From: Fallopia convolvulus
Lineage: Eukaryota; Streptophyta; Magnoliopsida; Caryophyllales; Polygonaceae
Assembly: GCA_964016875.1 (NCBI GenBank)
Contig: OZ024721.1
Coordinates: forward strand, 14,428,109-14,492,108
DNA length: 64,000 bases
Direction: 5' to 3'
The first letter of the stretch is position 1, and every line of letters begins with the position of its first letter. Position numbers and translations under genes: made by a program. This document shows, in pieces, positions 1 to 12,212 of this stretch. The notes under the pieces were generated by a model. It saw only the letters and a program-made list of their open reading frames with translations, was not told where the DNA came from and searched no databases.

Positions 1-1928
1 CATCCTGTCCATATTCCTATGGAGGAGGCTGACGCGACCGCAGTTGTAGTTCACGAAGAAGTTATTCTGAAGCAACAGAAGAGCATGTTAAAGCAGGAAC
101 AAAATTAATAAAGCCGATCAAGAAAAAACAACCCCGTAAGAGCAAGGCATACCATCGCTGAGTAGCGGAGGATCTCGTCGTTAAGGGCTGCCTCCGAGAG
201 GTTGTTGGCCCATGCAACCTCCTCGGTCCAAAATGTCCTGTCCCAGTCTTTGGACGCGCCCCGAGAAGGACCGGGGCAATGGAACTTGTCGGCAGGATGC
301 CCGATGGCCGAGACAACTCGGCTCTTCGAGCCAGGGTGCTCGATCACCTCGCCTCCTGGGGTTCCCCCTTGGCTGTCCCCCTTCTGCTTCTTCCTTTTCT
401 CTCCGCGTGGAGACCCCGTGCCCTTTCTCTTGGACCCGGCTTTATCACCGGATCCTCGGGAGGCTTGGGATGACGTTCTTGCGACGTCCCCCTTTGTCGC
501 GGCCCCCTCGCCCTTCTTCGCCTCAGGCGCCTTCAATGTCGAGACTGTGGCCTTCGGTTGCGAGGCGAGTGGCCTCGCTTGCGAGGTCATCTCCTTTATG
601 AAGACTCCATGTTGGCTTCGGGGTCTCGGAGTGGTGGAGGAAGAAGTCACATGCCTTTTGCCCTGCGACTTTGTGGTAAGAGCGCCAAGTAGGTCCACTG
701 TCAAAACAAAAAAGGCATAAAGGTTAGACAAGAAAGAAACAAAAACGAATTAGCAAGGTTTATACCCTCGTAGCCTAGAGACGACGATAAAACAAAACAG
801 GTTGGCGAGGTTTATAACCTCGCTACCCAACAACAAAAGAAAAAAAAAAGAGAAAAAAGGTTAAGTACCCTCTTCGCCATCGCTAGGGGGGAGGCTGAGA
901 CTCAGGCCGGCCCGCTCAAGCTGGTCCTGAGAGAGATACACTTGGTACGGTGCCTGACTCGCTGTAGCGTATCGGGCCTTAAGTGCCTTAAGCTCGTCAA
1001 CCGTATGCGGGTACACGCACCGAACAAAGGTGCCCGGCGCCACGGGAAAGTTGAGATATCTCCCGGTGGGGTCTCGGACCAAAAACCAATTCGGCTTCCA
1101 CGTCCCGACGTTCGATGGGGCCGTGGTGATTTTGATGTTCGGTGTACTAAGATTGATGAGGCAGGACCGAGGTTCCCTCCTCGCTAAGAATAAAGCCGAC
1201 AAGTTGTCAAGATTCGGCCCGTCCCCAAGTTCACTACTGCGAATCGTGTAGGCACACAACAGCCGCCAAGCATTCGGGAACAACTGCGCGGGACAGATCT
1301 GCATGGCCCATAGATAGTCGACAATATGCTGGGCCAGAGGTAGCCTGAAACCCGCCTGAAGACTGAAGAGGTGCACAACCGCGCACCTTTCGTAGGACGC
1401 CAAGGAGCAGCCCCCCTCTTCGGGAAGTGCCAACTCAACCCCCTCGGGCCAAGCGAAGTCCTTGGCGATCTTTTCAAGGTCTTCACGCTTGAGCTCGGTG
1501 GCCACTCCCCCGGAAAGATAGGCCTTGGGAGAACCCGGGGTCTTGGGAATTCGTTCTTCTAGGACAGGCGGGACGCGTGACACGACATCGGTAATATACG
1601 CCGCAGGAAAGCTCGGGGGCACATAGGGGGTGGGAGCCGAGGCCGTGTCCACACCTGACCTCGCCACCAAATCAGTAACAACCTCATCTGGGGTAGAAGA
1701 CGAAGCCATTTCAACACCCGACGACGCACGAAGTCGGGAGAAGCGCGAGTTGATGGAAACCTCGGAGTCACTTGAAGAAGGGTCGCTGAAAACCAGCGAA
1801 GGGGACCTCGGGTTATGAGAATCGCTAGGTTCTACGCTTCCCACGGACTCCGAAACCTCCTCGTAAAAACCCTCTTGAACTTTGAAAGCGAAGCCGGGCG
1901 GGGGGCTCACAGAGGCTCTCCTAGGCAT
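1..1928 (-). CDS. Antisense additional ORF of a Tat-like Ty3/gypsy element (putative gypsy-type transposon protein), 3' end outside window
   Basis: A spliced gene reads leftwards. Exon 1 runs 1928-869, intron 868-698 (GTACTT...TTTTGACAG), exon 2 697-153, intron 152-67 (GTATGC...TTGCTTCAG), and exon 3 starts at 66 and leaves the window. All joins keep the frame and give at least 557 codons. I chose ATG 1928 (MPRRASVSPPPG) because a good acceptor (TTTCTTTTCCAG) sits just upstream and would follow a 5' UTR intron. Residues about 160-300 resemble the plant 'putative gypsy type transposon' domain (WPEGVELALPEEG, then LFPNAWRLLCAY). Exon 2 is rich in Lys, Ser and Gly with a basic KRKKQK patch. The function is unknown. 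It lies opposite to and upstream of an LTR that reads on the plus strand, which matches the antisense extra ORFs described in Tat-lineage elements. It has no stop or frameshift inside the window, unlike most of its neighbours. Confidence 0.65.
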
Positions 1929-2943
1929 GAAAAGAACGATGTCCAGGCCACGGAAGGCTAACACCTGGAAAAGAAAGAAGTGTTGAGACATCGGGCAAAA
2001 TAACCAAGGAAAAACTATGCGAGGTCATAACCTCGAAGGGAAGAGAACACGAGGTCATAATGACAACCGAAGAAAGAAAAGACGAAGTCTCAAGGGAAGG
2101 AGCGCCACGTGGAACCCTAAACCTACTCTGACAAGATAGGACGGCGGAGGAGAATTTGAAGCGCCAAAAAAGAAGGAAAGAGAAGGGAGAATGCCAACCA
2201 GGGGTGGAGGCTAGCGGTGGAAGCCTAGACGTCCCGTCAATCAAACATCACAACGTTTCAGCTCCCGAGGATTTCAAAACTCAAAAATGGTAAAAAAAGC
2301 AAACGTCCCGCCAATTGACAGGCGAAGGGTACACAGGCAACCGCCACTACCACCGTTTCGCCACCATTGCCCCACCATCCCACCGCCACGACGCTGGAAA
2401 AAAACACATGGAAGCGACCATCGCCCACCAAAAACCGAGCCAAGACAAACAACAGCAAGAACAAAAAGCAAGCAGAATGGCGGGGGTGACGTGCAGAAAC
2501 GCACGCAACCCCACCACCACTGTTCCGCCACCATGACGCTGGCGCGAAACACCAAGAAACGACCATTGCCCGCTAGGGCACAAAGCCAAGCAAAAAGAGA
2601 AGAGAAAAGAGCAAAGAAAAATGGCGAGGGGAGCGCGCAGAAACTCACGCCGACCTCACCACCACTGTTTCGCCGCCGTGACGCCGGAGCGAAATGCCAG
2701 GCGATACGCCATCGCCCCTCCAAGACACAGAACAGAAGGAGAAAATCGAAAGCAATGAACACCGAAGAAACGAGAAGAAGATCGAGAACTTACTTGCTTA
2801 GAATCGGCGACGGGGCAAACTCGGAAACGGCGGAGGCTCGCCGAAAACTGTCTGGAAAAACCGCTCACAGGAAGCCGAAAAGACAGAGAAAGAGAGCGAA
2901 AATGGCGGAAGAGAAGATGAAGAGGAAGCGTGTAAGATACGCC

Positions 2944-2952
2944 CTTATAAAG
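2944..2952 (-). promoter_or_regulatory. Possible TATA box of the antisense ORF
   Basis: CTTTATAAG lies on the minus strand about 1 kb upstream of the proposed start codon. A CAA|GTAAGT donor at 2793 could splice to the acceptor at 1965, giving a leader intron of about 830 bp. The box is nearly symmetric, so its direction cannot be fixed from the sequence alone. Confidence 0.3.
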
Positions 2953-3243
2953 AAAAGGCTTGGGCGTCCCCCGTTCCCAAGAGGCTTTTTGGGCCTATCT
3001 CATTTTGGCGGCCCATTAAGCAAGATATGTGGTGCAGGCCCAGAAAGGCTTCGCCCATGCGAGCAAGGAAAAAAGCTAAGTATGGAGCCTCGTAAGGAGA
3101 GAGCCTCGCAACATGATTTCCCCAATCTCGAAGGCATCACACCTCACGAAGCATCTTCCCAAGCTCTAAAAAACCTCGCACCCCGCGGCTCCAGGGAACT
3201 TATGCCCTACGGCCCTCGGGGCGAGATCCCCAGGTCATGGGGT

Positions 3244-4056
3244 TGTGATGATGACCAAAATAGTAAAATAAGAAGCGGGCCTGGGATACGAGGAATAAAC
3301 AGATCCGATTCGAATTCCAAAGTGGGTCCTGGAGCCCATAGTCATGTCCATCCTTTATTTTAACAAAATTCCTACCCCCACGAGGTCTCCCGAAACCTCG
3401 GAACGAGGCCTAGACCTCGTAACCGACTCTACTGACACCCACCCACACGGACCACTCATCGATGCCGCTCCCCCGAACCAATCACAAGCTGCCTCACCCA
3501 CGGACCAATTAGGAGCTCCCAATCTCGAGCGTCCCACATCGGACATTGGACAAAACTCAACTCTCCAATCCTCTATAAATAGAGAAGAACCTCGTACGAA
3601 GAAGGGGTCGAAAAACATCTTGAACTCAAGAACTATCTTGCTCGTTGAAGATCGACGTGATAGAAACATCGTCAAAAGACCTCGCTGCAGACAAGTGAAG
3701 TCCACAAAAAGACTTCAAGTCACAGAAAGACCTCGCACATCAAAGACCTCGCTACAAAATCTCACAAGGCTCTCCACACCACGCTCTCAAATCCACCTCG
3801 TCTCAAGGCCGATCACGCAACACTTAGGTGGTAGAATCATTTAGCAAATAGGAGATCTCGAACATTGTTAGATCGAGATCTCGAAGGCTCGTAGGAGGTC
3901 TAGGGTGTAATCCTCAATAGCTAGTTAACCTCGTTGGCTTGTAACCTCGCTGTAAAGAAAATCATAAATAAAGAAGCAAGTGTTTGCACTTTTCGAATAA
4001 TATAATAATCTCGTTCCTTGTCTTCTAGCGAGTTGTTATTTCGGGTTTCATCACCA
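3244..4056 (+). mobile_element. LTR of the Tat-like Ty3/gypsy element (probable 3' LTR)
   Basis: The stretch starts TGTGATGATG and ends CATCACCA, a short inverted repeat. It has a plus-strand TATA box (TATAAAT at 3574-3580) and an AATAAA-like signal at about 3965. It is full of CCTCG/CGAGG words that also fill the DNA of 1-3240. No primer binding site follows its right end, so I read it as the 3' LTR, with the internal region to its left. The termini are inferred and could be off by tens of bases, because the partner LTR is outside the window. Confidence 0.5.
3574..3580 (+). promoter_or_regulatory. TATA box in gypsy LTR
   Basis: CTCTATAAATAGAG is a canonical plant TATA box inside the LTR and fixes the element as plus-strand, opposite to the antisense gene at 1-1928. 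Confidence 0.55.
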
Positions 4057-4439
4057 AACTACCTTTGAGAATTTCCATTCTCGCTTGCTTAGTCTCCTTA
4101 GACTAATTCCGCTTTTCCGCATGTTTGCATGGTATCTCTCGCCCTTCGCGAAAAATGCCAGACTCTAGAAAACTTCCACCAAAGGTGTAAAGACGAAGAT
4201 CAATCAAGTTGAAGAAAGTAAATCCGGATTCTCTCAAGGACGGTTTTTTATTCATTTTCGGGTTGCACTATGTTTATGCAAGCAATGTTATTTAAATTCC
4301 GCTGCCTAAAAACTCTTAAGTCTTATGTTTCTATTGAACTAAGTCAAGGTAAGTAATGGATACTTTTCAAAGTCTCATACTTGAGAAACTTTATTATATG
4401 TAATAACTTTGAATTTCCGCATCTTTTATTTAACTTAAA
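4057..4439. other. Unassigned DNA between gypsy LTR and copia fragment
   Basis: I see no coding potential or terminal repeats here. It may include U5 sequence if the LTR ends further right than 4056. Confidence 0.3.
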
Positions 4440-5575
4440 TACCTTATAAAGCCTTGGGTGACTTTGTATGGTAAAATTCGAGGTCACTGGCGGTAACACC
4501 TATCGTTGCAAAATAGAGGTATTACACTCGTAGAGTTGGAGTTTTCATCTGGGAAGACTTTAATTTTGAAAAATGTGATGTAAGTACCTGAATTAAGGAA
4601 AAAATTTAGTCTTCGGTAGTTTCCTAAACAAGTTAGGCTTTTGTTTAGTCTTTGAGGCCCAGAAGTTCATCTTATCAAAGGATGGTATCTTTGTTGGACA
4701 TGATTATATATGTAATGGAATGTCTATGTAATGGCATGTTTAAAATCAGTATTAATACAGTTCTTAATTCTGTTTAGATGTTTGAGACTTTGTATATGTC
4801 GGGAATATCTCAAAGGTCAGCGACCTCACAAGGTTTTATACCTTTGAAGGGCTTTGATTCTCCTCTATTGCATGCTCATTTGGGTCATGTTCATTATAAA
4901 CGCATGCTTGATATGTTTAAGAATGGTTTGATTCTTGCTTTTGAGATGAATGTTGAGAAGTGTAGAACTTGCATGCTCACTAAGATAAGAAGGCATTCTA
5001 TTCATGATGTTTATAAAGTCAACACCTTGGTTGAGTTGGTTCATAGTGATCGACTTGTGTGATGTTCATGCTACTCCGTCCTTGGGGAATGAGAAATATG
5101 TGGCTTCATTGATTGATGATTATTCTCGTTATTGTTATGTTTATCTCTTACATGCTAAGATGAGACTCTAGATCAGTTTAAAACTTATAAGTCTGAAGTT
5201 GAACTTCAAATGTCTATGAACATCAAGAAGTTGCACACAAATAGAGGTGGTGAGTACATGGACCATGATTACTTTCAATCTGTGGGGATAATCCATGAGA
5301 CTACGTCTCCCTACACACCATAATAGAATGGTGTGTTAGAGAGGAAAAATCGAGTTCTAAAGAAGATGGTTAACTCCATGCTCTCCTACTCAAGTTTGAA
5401 TAATGGATTTTGGGGTGAACTGAATCAAGTTCCCAACAAGGGGCATGGACCAGTGACCCCGTACGAGCTTTGGTATAAAAAGAAACTAAATATGAATCAT
5501 ATTCAAGTTTAGGAATGTAGGGCAGTCATGAGACTTCCTAAACCTAAGTGAAAGACATTAGGTGAGAAAGGTGTT
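4440..5575 (+). pseudogene. Ty1/copia polyprotein fragment (end of protease region, GAG-pre-integrase, integrase)
   Basis: The longest open part (4778-5062) contains the GAG-pre-integrase signature LLHAHLGHVHYKRMLDM and a CxxC pair (KCRTCMLTK). Downstream in shifted frames come integrase-like pieces with a DDYSRYCYVY-type stretch at about 5117-5150, a GGEY motif near 5245 and NGVLERKNRVLKKMVNSML near 5330. Stops and frameshifts occur every 100-300 bp, so it cannot encode protein. The copy stops abruptly at 5575, where a probable solo LTR begins, and I could not find its continuation beyond 6412. Confidence 0.75.
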
Positions 5576-6412
5576 TGTTGAATCCCAAAATAAACAAGCG
5601 CTAGTATTTTATTTAGATGGGCAAACAAAGATTTCACTCTTCTTTCTTTATCAGATACGCTAAATAGCCTATGTCCTTGAAATAGGTTTAGAAACACATT
5701 ATTCGTGCCTTCTTTCAGATTATGTGCGCATATTACACTCTTACTAGGATGTCTCTGTTTGGGTGACTTGAAGTCTTTTTATTAACTTCACTTCGAAAGT
5801 CTTGTGGTCTTTTCGGATGTTCAACGCGTCGAATTTCTGCTAATAAGAAAGTCTTGAGCTAGAGATGTTTTTCGACCTTTGCAACCTTCTCCATCTTCAT
5901 CTATTTATAGGAATCTGAGAAAAGTTGTTATTGTACTTCTCCAATGTGGGACGGGCAAGGTATCCTCACTTGATTGGTTGAGAGGGAGGTGGGCTCTAAT
6001 TGGTGTAGAATGCGGCACATCCCGATTGGTTGAGGAGGTATTCTTAGTTTAACTAGATCTTCCAATGTGGGAGAAATCATTGTGCAATTCTAAGACCGCA
6101 TCCTGTTGCCTCCTGAAATATGATCACATGGTTTCAAATAGCACGCCACCCATGATGAGCGCCGTTGTGGTTCAGAATCTTCATTACAAAGAGCGCGTTG
6201 AACGAACTATGTTTTCTCCTTTCGACTCGGGCCCCGAACCCTTCATTTGTCTTTTATGTTGACATTCCATGCTGGTTGTGAACAAGATCTTGAACCCATC
6301 CATTGTCTTTTTTTGTTGGGGGCGGGTAAACTTCATTGGAGTTACGCGCCTTACATCTTGAAATCCCCCTCTCATGGGTTCCGCTAGGTGTCATCTTCAT
6401 TCCTCCCCAACA
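5576..6412 (-). mobile_element. Probable solo LTR, minus strand
   Basis: The 837-bp block has TGTTG...CAACA ends and a TATA box on the minus strand (CCTATAAATAG, 5901-5911), as expected of an LTR. It truncates the copia fragment. A perfect adjacent target duplication is not present. AAGGT follows the right end and also occurs at 5568-5572, three bases from the left end. I therefore call it a candidate only. Confidence 0.45.
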
Positions 6413-7274
6413 AAGGTAATCTATTTGTCCGTTAGTGCGCAATTTTATTCGTTCACCATCACAACTCCATGACTTGTTGTTACTGCTTGCGAGAAATTCA
6501 AGACAAATGTGCGAGATGTTCTTCATTCGTGACATGCGACTTCGTAGTATTCTTTCACAATATGCGAGATGTTTTTCGTCTGGGGCATGTGATTTCTTCT
6601 TCTTATTGGAATATATGAGTAGCCAACTTGGAAATTTATCACGCCTTGGGCTTTTTCAATGGGACTACGTCTTGACATGCCTTCTTTGGGCTTGATATTT
6701 GGGTCGAGTGAAATTTGTGATGTACTGGAATGCATTTGGGTCTAAACAATAGGCGAAGAGTCGACCCACATATTTGGCTTTTAAACCCTTGTACATTTCT
6801 CCCCTCGCCCTCCATGCTTCATCTTCTTCACACTCTCTTCTCTCTCTTCACCGTTGTGACATTTCGGTTTCCATACGAGAATCGTGAGAAAATCCCTTTA
6901 GCATACAACACATTCGCCGCCTCTTCACTCCGAATTTCAAGTAAGTCTTGTATTGACAACATACCTTCCCCTATGATTGCCTAGGAGGAGGAATAGGCAA
7001 TGAGTGTACGATCTGATGGTCCGATCACCCGTTCCCGAGCTAAGGCCATCGCTCGTGCCCCTACTTCAGTCGTCATGAGAGCCAACCTAGAGTTCACACA
7101 GCATGTCGAGCCACGTTTCACAGTGTTCTCTTTGGCCTCGATATGTGATGCACCGAACACTGTGCCTGACATTCCGGACAAGGCACGCCCTTTCTTGTAG
7201 GTGTATCCATGCTTGGCCTAGCCGAGCTTTATTGGTGTCTATGTAGATGTTTGACGTTGGCCTAAATGAGCTTT
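6413..7274. other. Unassigned; possible gene or retroelement 5' fragment
   Basis: A roughly 60-bp imperfect repeat (TGCGAGATGTT...) occurs near 6509 and 6561. From 7000 a 66-codon ORF reads MSVRSDGPITRSRAKAIAR and ends at TTGTAG followed by a GTGTAT donor-like site. Upstream (about 6945) is a CAA|GTAAGT donor-like site. This resembles a leader exon plus first coding exon, but I do not recognise the protein. Confidence 0.25.
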
Positions 7275-10200
7275 ATTGGTGTTTCCCACGGCAACATAAA
7301 ACAGGTGCGTCCATACGAGGCCGATGAGTGGAAGACTAAGCTTGGGAGTCCGGTCTCCAACGAAGAGATATGGCAGGATGTAAAAATATGAGACCGTATA
7401 AATCTCCCGAGGTTGACGGTTTTCAGCCTTGTTTTTTATCAAAATGTTGGAATACGGTTTGTAAGACGGTGGTTTCTTTTTTCGGGAGTTTTGGCAAACG
7501 ACTACCCTTCTTGAAGGAATTAATGACACTCTAATCGTTCTCCTTGCTAAGGTCAGACCCATCAGTCTATGTAATGTGCTTTATAAGGTTGTTACGAAGG
7601 TTCTTGCGAGCAGAATTCAGCCCCTTCTTGCGGACATGATTGGTCCAACTCAGGGTAGTTCCATTCTGGGAAGGTTGATTTCCGACAATATTGTCGTTGC
7701 TCAAGAGGTTGTTCATTATATGAGACAGAAAAAGGGACTAAGGGATGGATGATCCTTAAGTTAGACCTTGAAAAAGATTACGATAGGCTTGATTGAGATT
7801 TCATTAAGGCTTCCTTAGACATTATGGGGCTTCCGAGTCTATGGATCAAATAGGTTATGGCGTGTGTTTCTTCTCCCAAAATGCAAGTGTTGTGGAACGG
7901 GGGGTTAACTTCTCAATTTACGGTCTCTCGGGGAGTTCATCTGGGTGACCCTATTTCGCCTTATTTGTTCTTGATTTGTATACAACGATTGAGTCATATT
8001 ATCATGGATGCGATTGATGAGGGTGCTTGGAAACCGATCAAGTTGACGAGGAAAGAGCCCTTTCTCTCACACATGTTTTTTTCCTACGACATCATGCTTT
8101 TCGCGAAGGCTTCGGTTGAGTAAATCATAATCATTCAGAGGTGTTTGGGTATGTTTTGTAAGGCTTCGGGAAAAAAGATTAGAGCGAGCAAATCTAGAAT
8201 TTTTGTGTTCAAAAACGCCAGTCCTGATCTTAAACAGAAACTTGCAGAGGCTAGTGGCTTTATGGTAACCAACAACCTTTGGAAGTGCCTTGGTATGCCA
8301 ATTCTCCATGAAAGGGTTAACAAGCACACTTACTTCCTCTACTGGAAAAATTCAAGTCTAAACTTGCTGGATAGAAGTCCAAATCCCTTAGCTTTGCAGG
8401 ATGAGTCACCTTGGTTAAATCCGTCTTAACTGCTTTGTCGGTTTACTCGATGTCCACGTCTCTCCTGCTGATTGGTGTTTGTAAACAAATTGGTAAGCTG
8501 AATATGAGTTTCATTTGGGGGAGTACTCAGGAAAAAAAAGGAAAATGCACAAGGTGGCTTGGAATGAGGTTGTCAAGTCAAAGGCCTATGAAGGTCATGG
8601 AACTCGATCCATGAGGGAACTTAATATGGCGCTGGTGGGAAAACTGAGTTGGTGGTTTGTAATGGAGGAGGGTGACATGTGACACTCAGTTATCAAGAAC
8701 AAATACGTCGACACAACGCTTGGAAGAGGTGTTGGCGCCTTGCATTTATGGAAGCGCATTAAAACAGGGGTTTCCGAATCCATTGGGAAAGGTACTAAAT
8801 GGTTGTTAAGGGATCGCCGTACCATTGTTGACGGGCCTTTACTCTGGACAACAAATAAATTTATAAGTCAAGACCCCGCTGAGTATAGGGGAGTCAGGAT
8901 CGTTCCACGAGAAGCAAGGCTGTTTGTTTATCAAACTACTAAACGAAGATAAAACAAATAAAACAACACAATCACACACTCGCCCAACCTCGTTAACGAC
9001 TTTGTCAGGGTCGTTAACGGACCAACGTAGACTACTAACGACCTAAAACAGTTCCGGTACTGAGGCTACAAACCTAGTAACGAATACGATCTAAGAGAAT
9101 TCAAATAAAAACAAAGATTTAGGACAAGGGTCACCACAACGTAGTCATGCATATAAACGCGTAAGAAGATAAAGATCATGCCTTTAAATAGATAAATTCA
9201 TCAACTTTCATTGACCAGTAAGTAAATTAATCTACTCTCATAAATTAATCCACTCAATCACTTGTTTTGGATCTAAAGCTTGAAACTTTCGTATTCAAAC
9301 AATATCAACCTTCAAGTTTATAACTTTCTCTCTCGATCAAGTTAAGACTCAAATTACCTTGACTTTCATCTAGGTATGAACACAACAAGCAATCTCAAAA
9401 ATAGATATAAGGCATTCAACACATCATCTTACTCATCAAACCATGCATAACTATTCCGGGTTTCAACCCCGACCCTAGATAAGAAAACTACTCACTACTC
9501 ATAATTATGAAATAAACAACTTCTATAAAGGAGAACATTGAAAACAAATCAACTACTTCAAATTAATAAGAAAATATCGTCTTACAGAATCCAAAAGAAA
9601 CCGAAAAACAAACAAAACCGAATCGAAACTCGTGATTAACGAACTTGGTAACTCTCGTCCACTGTGGCTCGATCTCGTTCCGACTCCTCTCTCTCGGCTC
9701 TTCCTTTTTCTCTACTTGCCACCACTTCTCTAGGCTATAAGGAAGGGTATTTATACTAATAAAGCTATCTAAATAAATAAGGATATAAGATAAAATCTTT
9801 CCTAAAAGATAGAAACCTATTCTAAAAAGATAGAAATAAAACCTAGAAGAATAACAAGACTTAAAATAAAACATAATAACCCTAAAAACTCATCAAAAAC
9901 ACTCTACCGACACGGAAATAAATTCCCGCACAGGATCGGTAGTCATAGAATCGAACACTCGAAAAACTCTATCTCGTAGCCTCGTTAACGAGCCTTCACA
10001 GCCTCGTTAACGAGCCTGGATTTTGACTTCTCCATCACTTCAACTCTAAAAGCTTGAACTTCGACTTTTCACAAAATATGCAAAACGGAGTAGCTTCCAT
10101 ACTTTTCACAAAATATGCAAAACCATCCAAAAACACACAAAACTAACCCTAAACTTATCAAAACTAGCCCTAACAAACTAAGAAAACATACTAAAAACTA

Positions 10201-11363
10201 TACCAAAAACACGAACATCAACCATTAGGTCTTAGACCAACGTTGGGATTATGGATACTCCACACCTTGTGCTGGTTGTTGATGGCTCCTTGTATTAGAA
10301 GATCTAGAAACTCCCTATCCCGGAGCAAATTTGTTGTTTTGTTTGGTTGGCTGCTAAAGGAGGTGTTATTGCGAATGATGAACGACGACGACACATTACG
10401 AGCAGTGATGATTGTGTCATGTGCGGCGTTGGAGAGGAGACCTTTGAACATCTGTTTAGAGGCTTCCAGAAAGTTCTTTTTATTTGGGTTAATTTGAAGA
10501 TCACTGATCATTATTTGGATTTTTTTTCAAGACCTTTTCACTTGCTGGATTAGGCGTAATATTCTCATGGTAGATCGTTTTGTCGTTGGTAACAAGAGTG
10601 CGCTATTTGCTACAGCTTTATGGAGTATTTGGAGATGGCACAATGCTGTGGTGTTTGGTGATGATTTGGTTCTTGTGGATAAGATTGCATATGTGATTGA
10701 TTTTTCTATGGAGTACGTTGTTGCTATTGCAGGTAAGTCCTCGTCACCCTCTTGTTCGTTAAATAAAATTATGCAGGAAATATGTTGGGAAAAACCAGAT
10801 CCACATTGGATTAAGGTCAATTCCGACGGATCCGTTGTGAATGGGAACGCTTCTACTGGTGGTGCGTTGAAAGATTGTGAAGGGCGTTGGATGAAAGGCT
10901 TTGTTCATAACATCGGTTCGTGCACGGTGCCTATGGTAGAGCTTTGGGTATTCTTGATGGTCTCAAGATGGCGAGGGAGGAAGGTTTTCACAAACTTATC
11001 GTGGAATCGAACTCTCAGTTGGTAATACGGCTTCTTAGTTCTACTATTAATAAGAGTCATCCTCTCTTTAGCCTGGTTATTCAATGTCAAGGCTTGATTA
11101 GTAGGGATTGGTCTATCCGATTCCGTCATGTGTACTGTGAGGCGAATTCCATTGCGGATCGCCTTGCTTTGTTTGCTTTTAATTATCACTTAGGTTATCG
11201 TGTATTGATTGCCCTGCCCGAGGGAATTAATTTATTGGTCTTTGATGATGTAAGCGGTTGGGCTATCCCTCGTTTGCTGATTACTTAGTCCTTTTTCCTT
11301 TTACTAATAAAACTCCTCTAGAGGGAACGGAGAGTGTTGTCTCTCCTTCTACCAAAAAAAAAA
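7275..11363 (+). mobile_element. 5'-truncated, decayed LINE (same family as 12175-18079), split by a solo LTR
   Basis: The reverse transcriptase part (about 7330-8825) contains RPISLCNVLYKVVTKVL, a motif-B-like GVHLGDPISPYLF and a degraded motif C (FSYDIMLFAKAS). The RNase H and zf-RVT part resumes after the LTR at 10226 (CVMCGVGEETFEHL, VNSDGSVV, RHVYCEANSIADRLA). Stops and frameshifts break it throughout. It ends with the same 3' hairpins and poly(A) (11354-11363) as the full-length copy. The 5' limit near 7275 is where similarity to the intact LINE (about position 15150) fades. Confidence 0.8.
8826..10220 (-). mobile_element. Solo LTR of the Athila-like family, inserted in LINE
   Basis: The 1,395-bp LTR (TG...CA) is flanked by a perfect 5-bp target duplication, ACCAT, at 8821-8825 and 10221-10225. 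Removing it rejoins the LINE. It aligns along its length with the three LTRs of the array at 28247-47718, for example around the shared block GTCAAGACCCCGCTGAGTAT. The minus-strand TATA box (TATAAAT) is at 9749-9755. It lacks the 66-bp duplicated block found in two array LTRs, so it carries the older arrangement. Confidence 0.92.
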
Positions 11364-12174
11364 CTCTATTTGGCATGTTACTAGTTTTTTTTTATAGCTT
11401 TTCAACTAGATGAAAAACTCCCATTTTCAACACCCTCCTAATCCCAAACTACTTAATTTCGGAGCTTTATCTAGATGAATTGAGCTCCCAAAAAACTAGT
11501 GCCAAGGTTCGTATGTACGGTTTTTTTTTAAAAATTGTCTGTCGCATTAAATAATCATAGAGAATAATTTGTGTGACATATATATGACATGCTCGATCAC
11601 CACTAGCTAGATATTCTTTATAACTAAATTTAGTTTTGTGGCAAGTTGTACAACGAATGAGATAATATTGCATTCAATAATTAAGTTGATCACAAATTGG
11701 AATAGAAGATGAAACTGAATTTTCTTTGCAATAATTAAATAGATCACAAATTGCAACACTGACCAAAACCCGACCACCACCCTTCTCCGCCTCAAAAAAA
11801 CAAACCCACTCCAACACGCCCTCGCATTGGCGGTGTCACCGCCAGTGTTGCCAATGGTTTATTCACCATTCCTAATGGCAAAGATAGGGTGTTAACCTAC
11901 ACTACAGATGTCGTTCTTCTAGATCCGATTATAAGAAAAAATACTTACAACCCAGATCTGTTGCTTGGACCTTAGAGATGGACGACTTTTGACGGCATAC
12001 TCGACACGGATGGCAACCGTCCCTTCTCCTTCCTCCTTGCCTCCACCAAAATTAAACCCACATCAAATCTCATTCAACAAAATCTCTATTCAGTGTTTTT
12101 GGCTCAACTCAACTCTGGCTCCCAATCTAAAACAAGAGATTAAACCGATAATAAACAAAACAAAAATCAAATAC
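11364..12174. other. Unassigned DNA between two LINE copies
   Basis: It is AT-rich with an imperfect repeat around 11690-11755 (AAATTG..ATAGA and ATCACAAATTG..). Short ORFs exist but none is recognisable. Confidence 0.3.
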
Positions 12175-12212
12175 AACATAAAAACTTGACCTAGAATCAA
12201 ATAAATTTTAGA

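Noticed and set aside
2287..3363. A 358-codon plus-strand ORF opposite the antisense gene's leader
   Set aside because: It is low-complexity (Arg, Lys, Pro rich), has no recognisable domain, and its length follows from skewed composition of the gypsy element.
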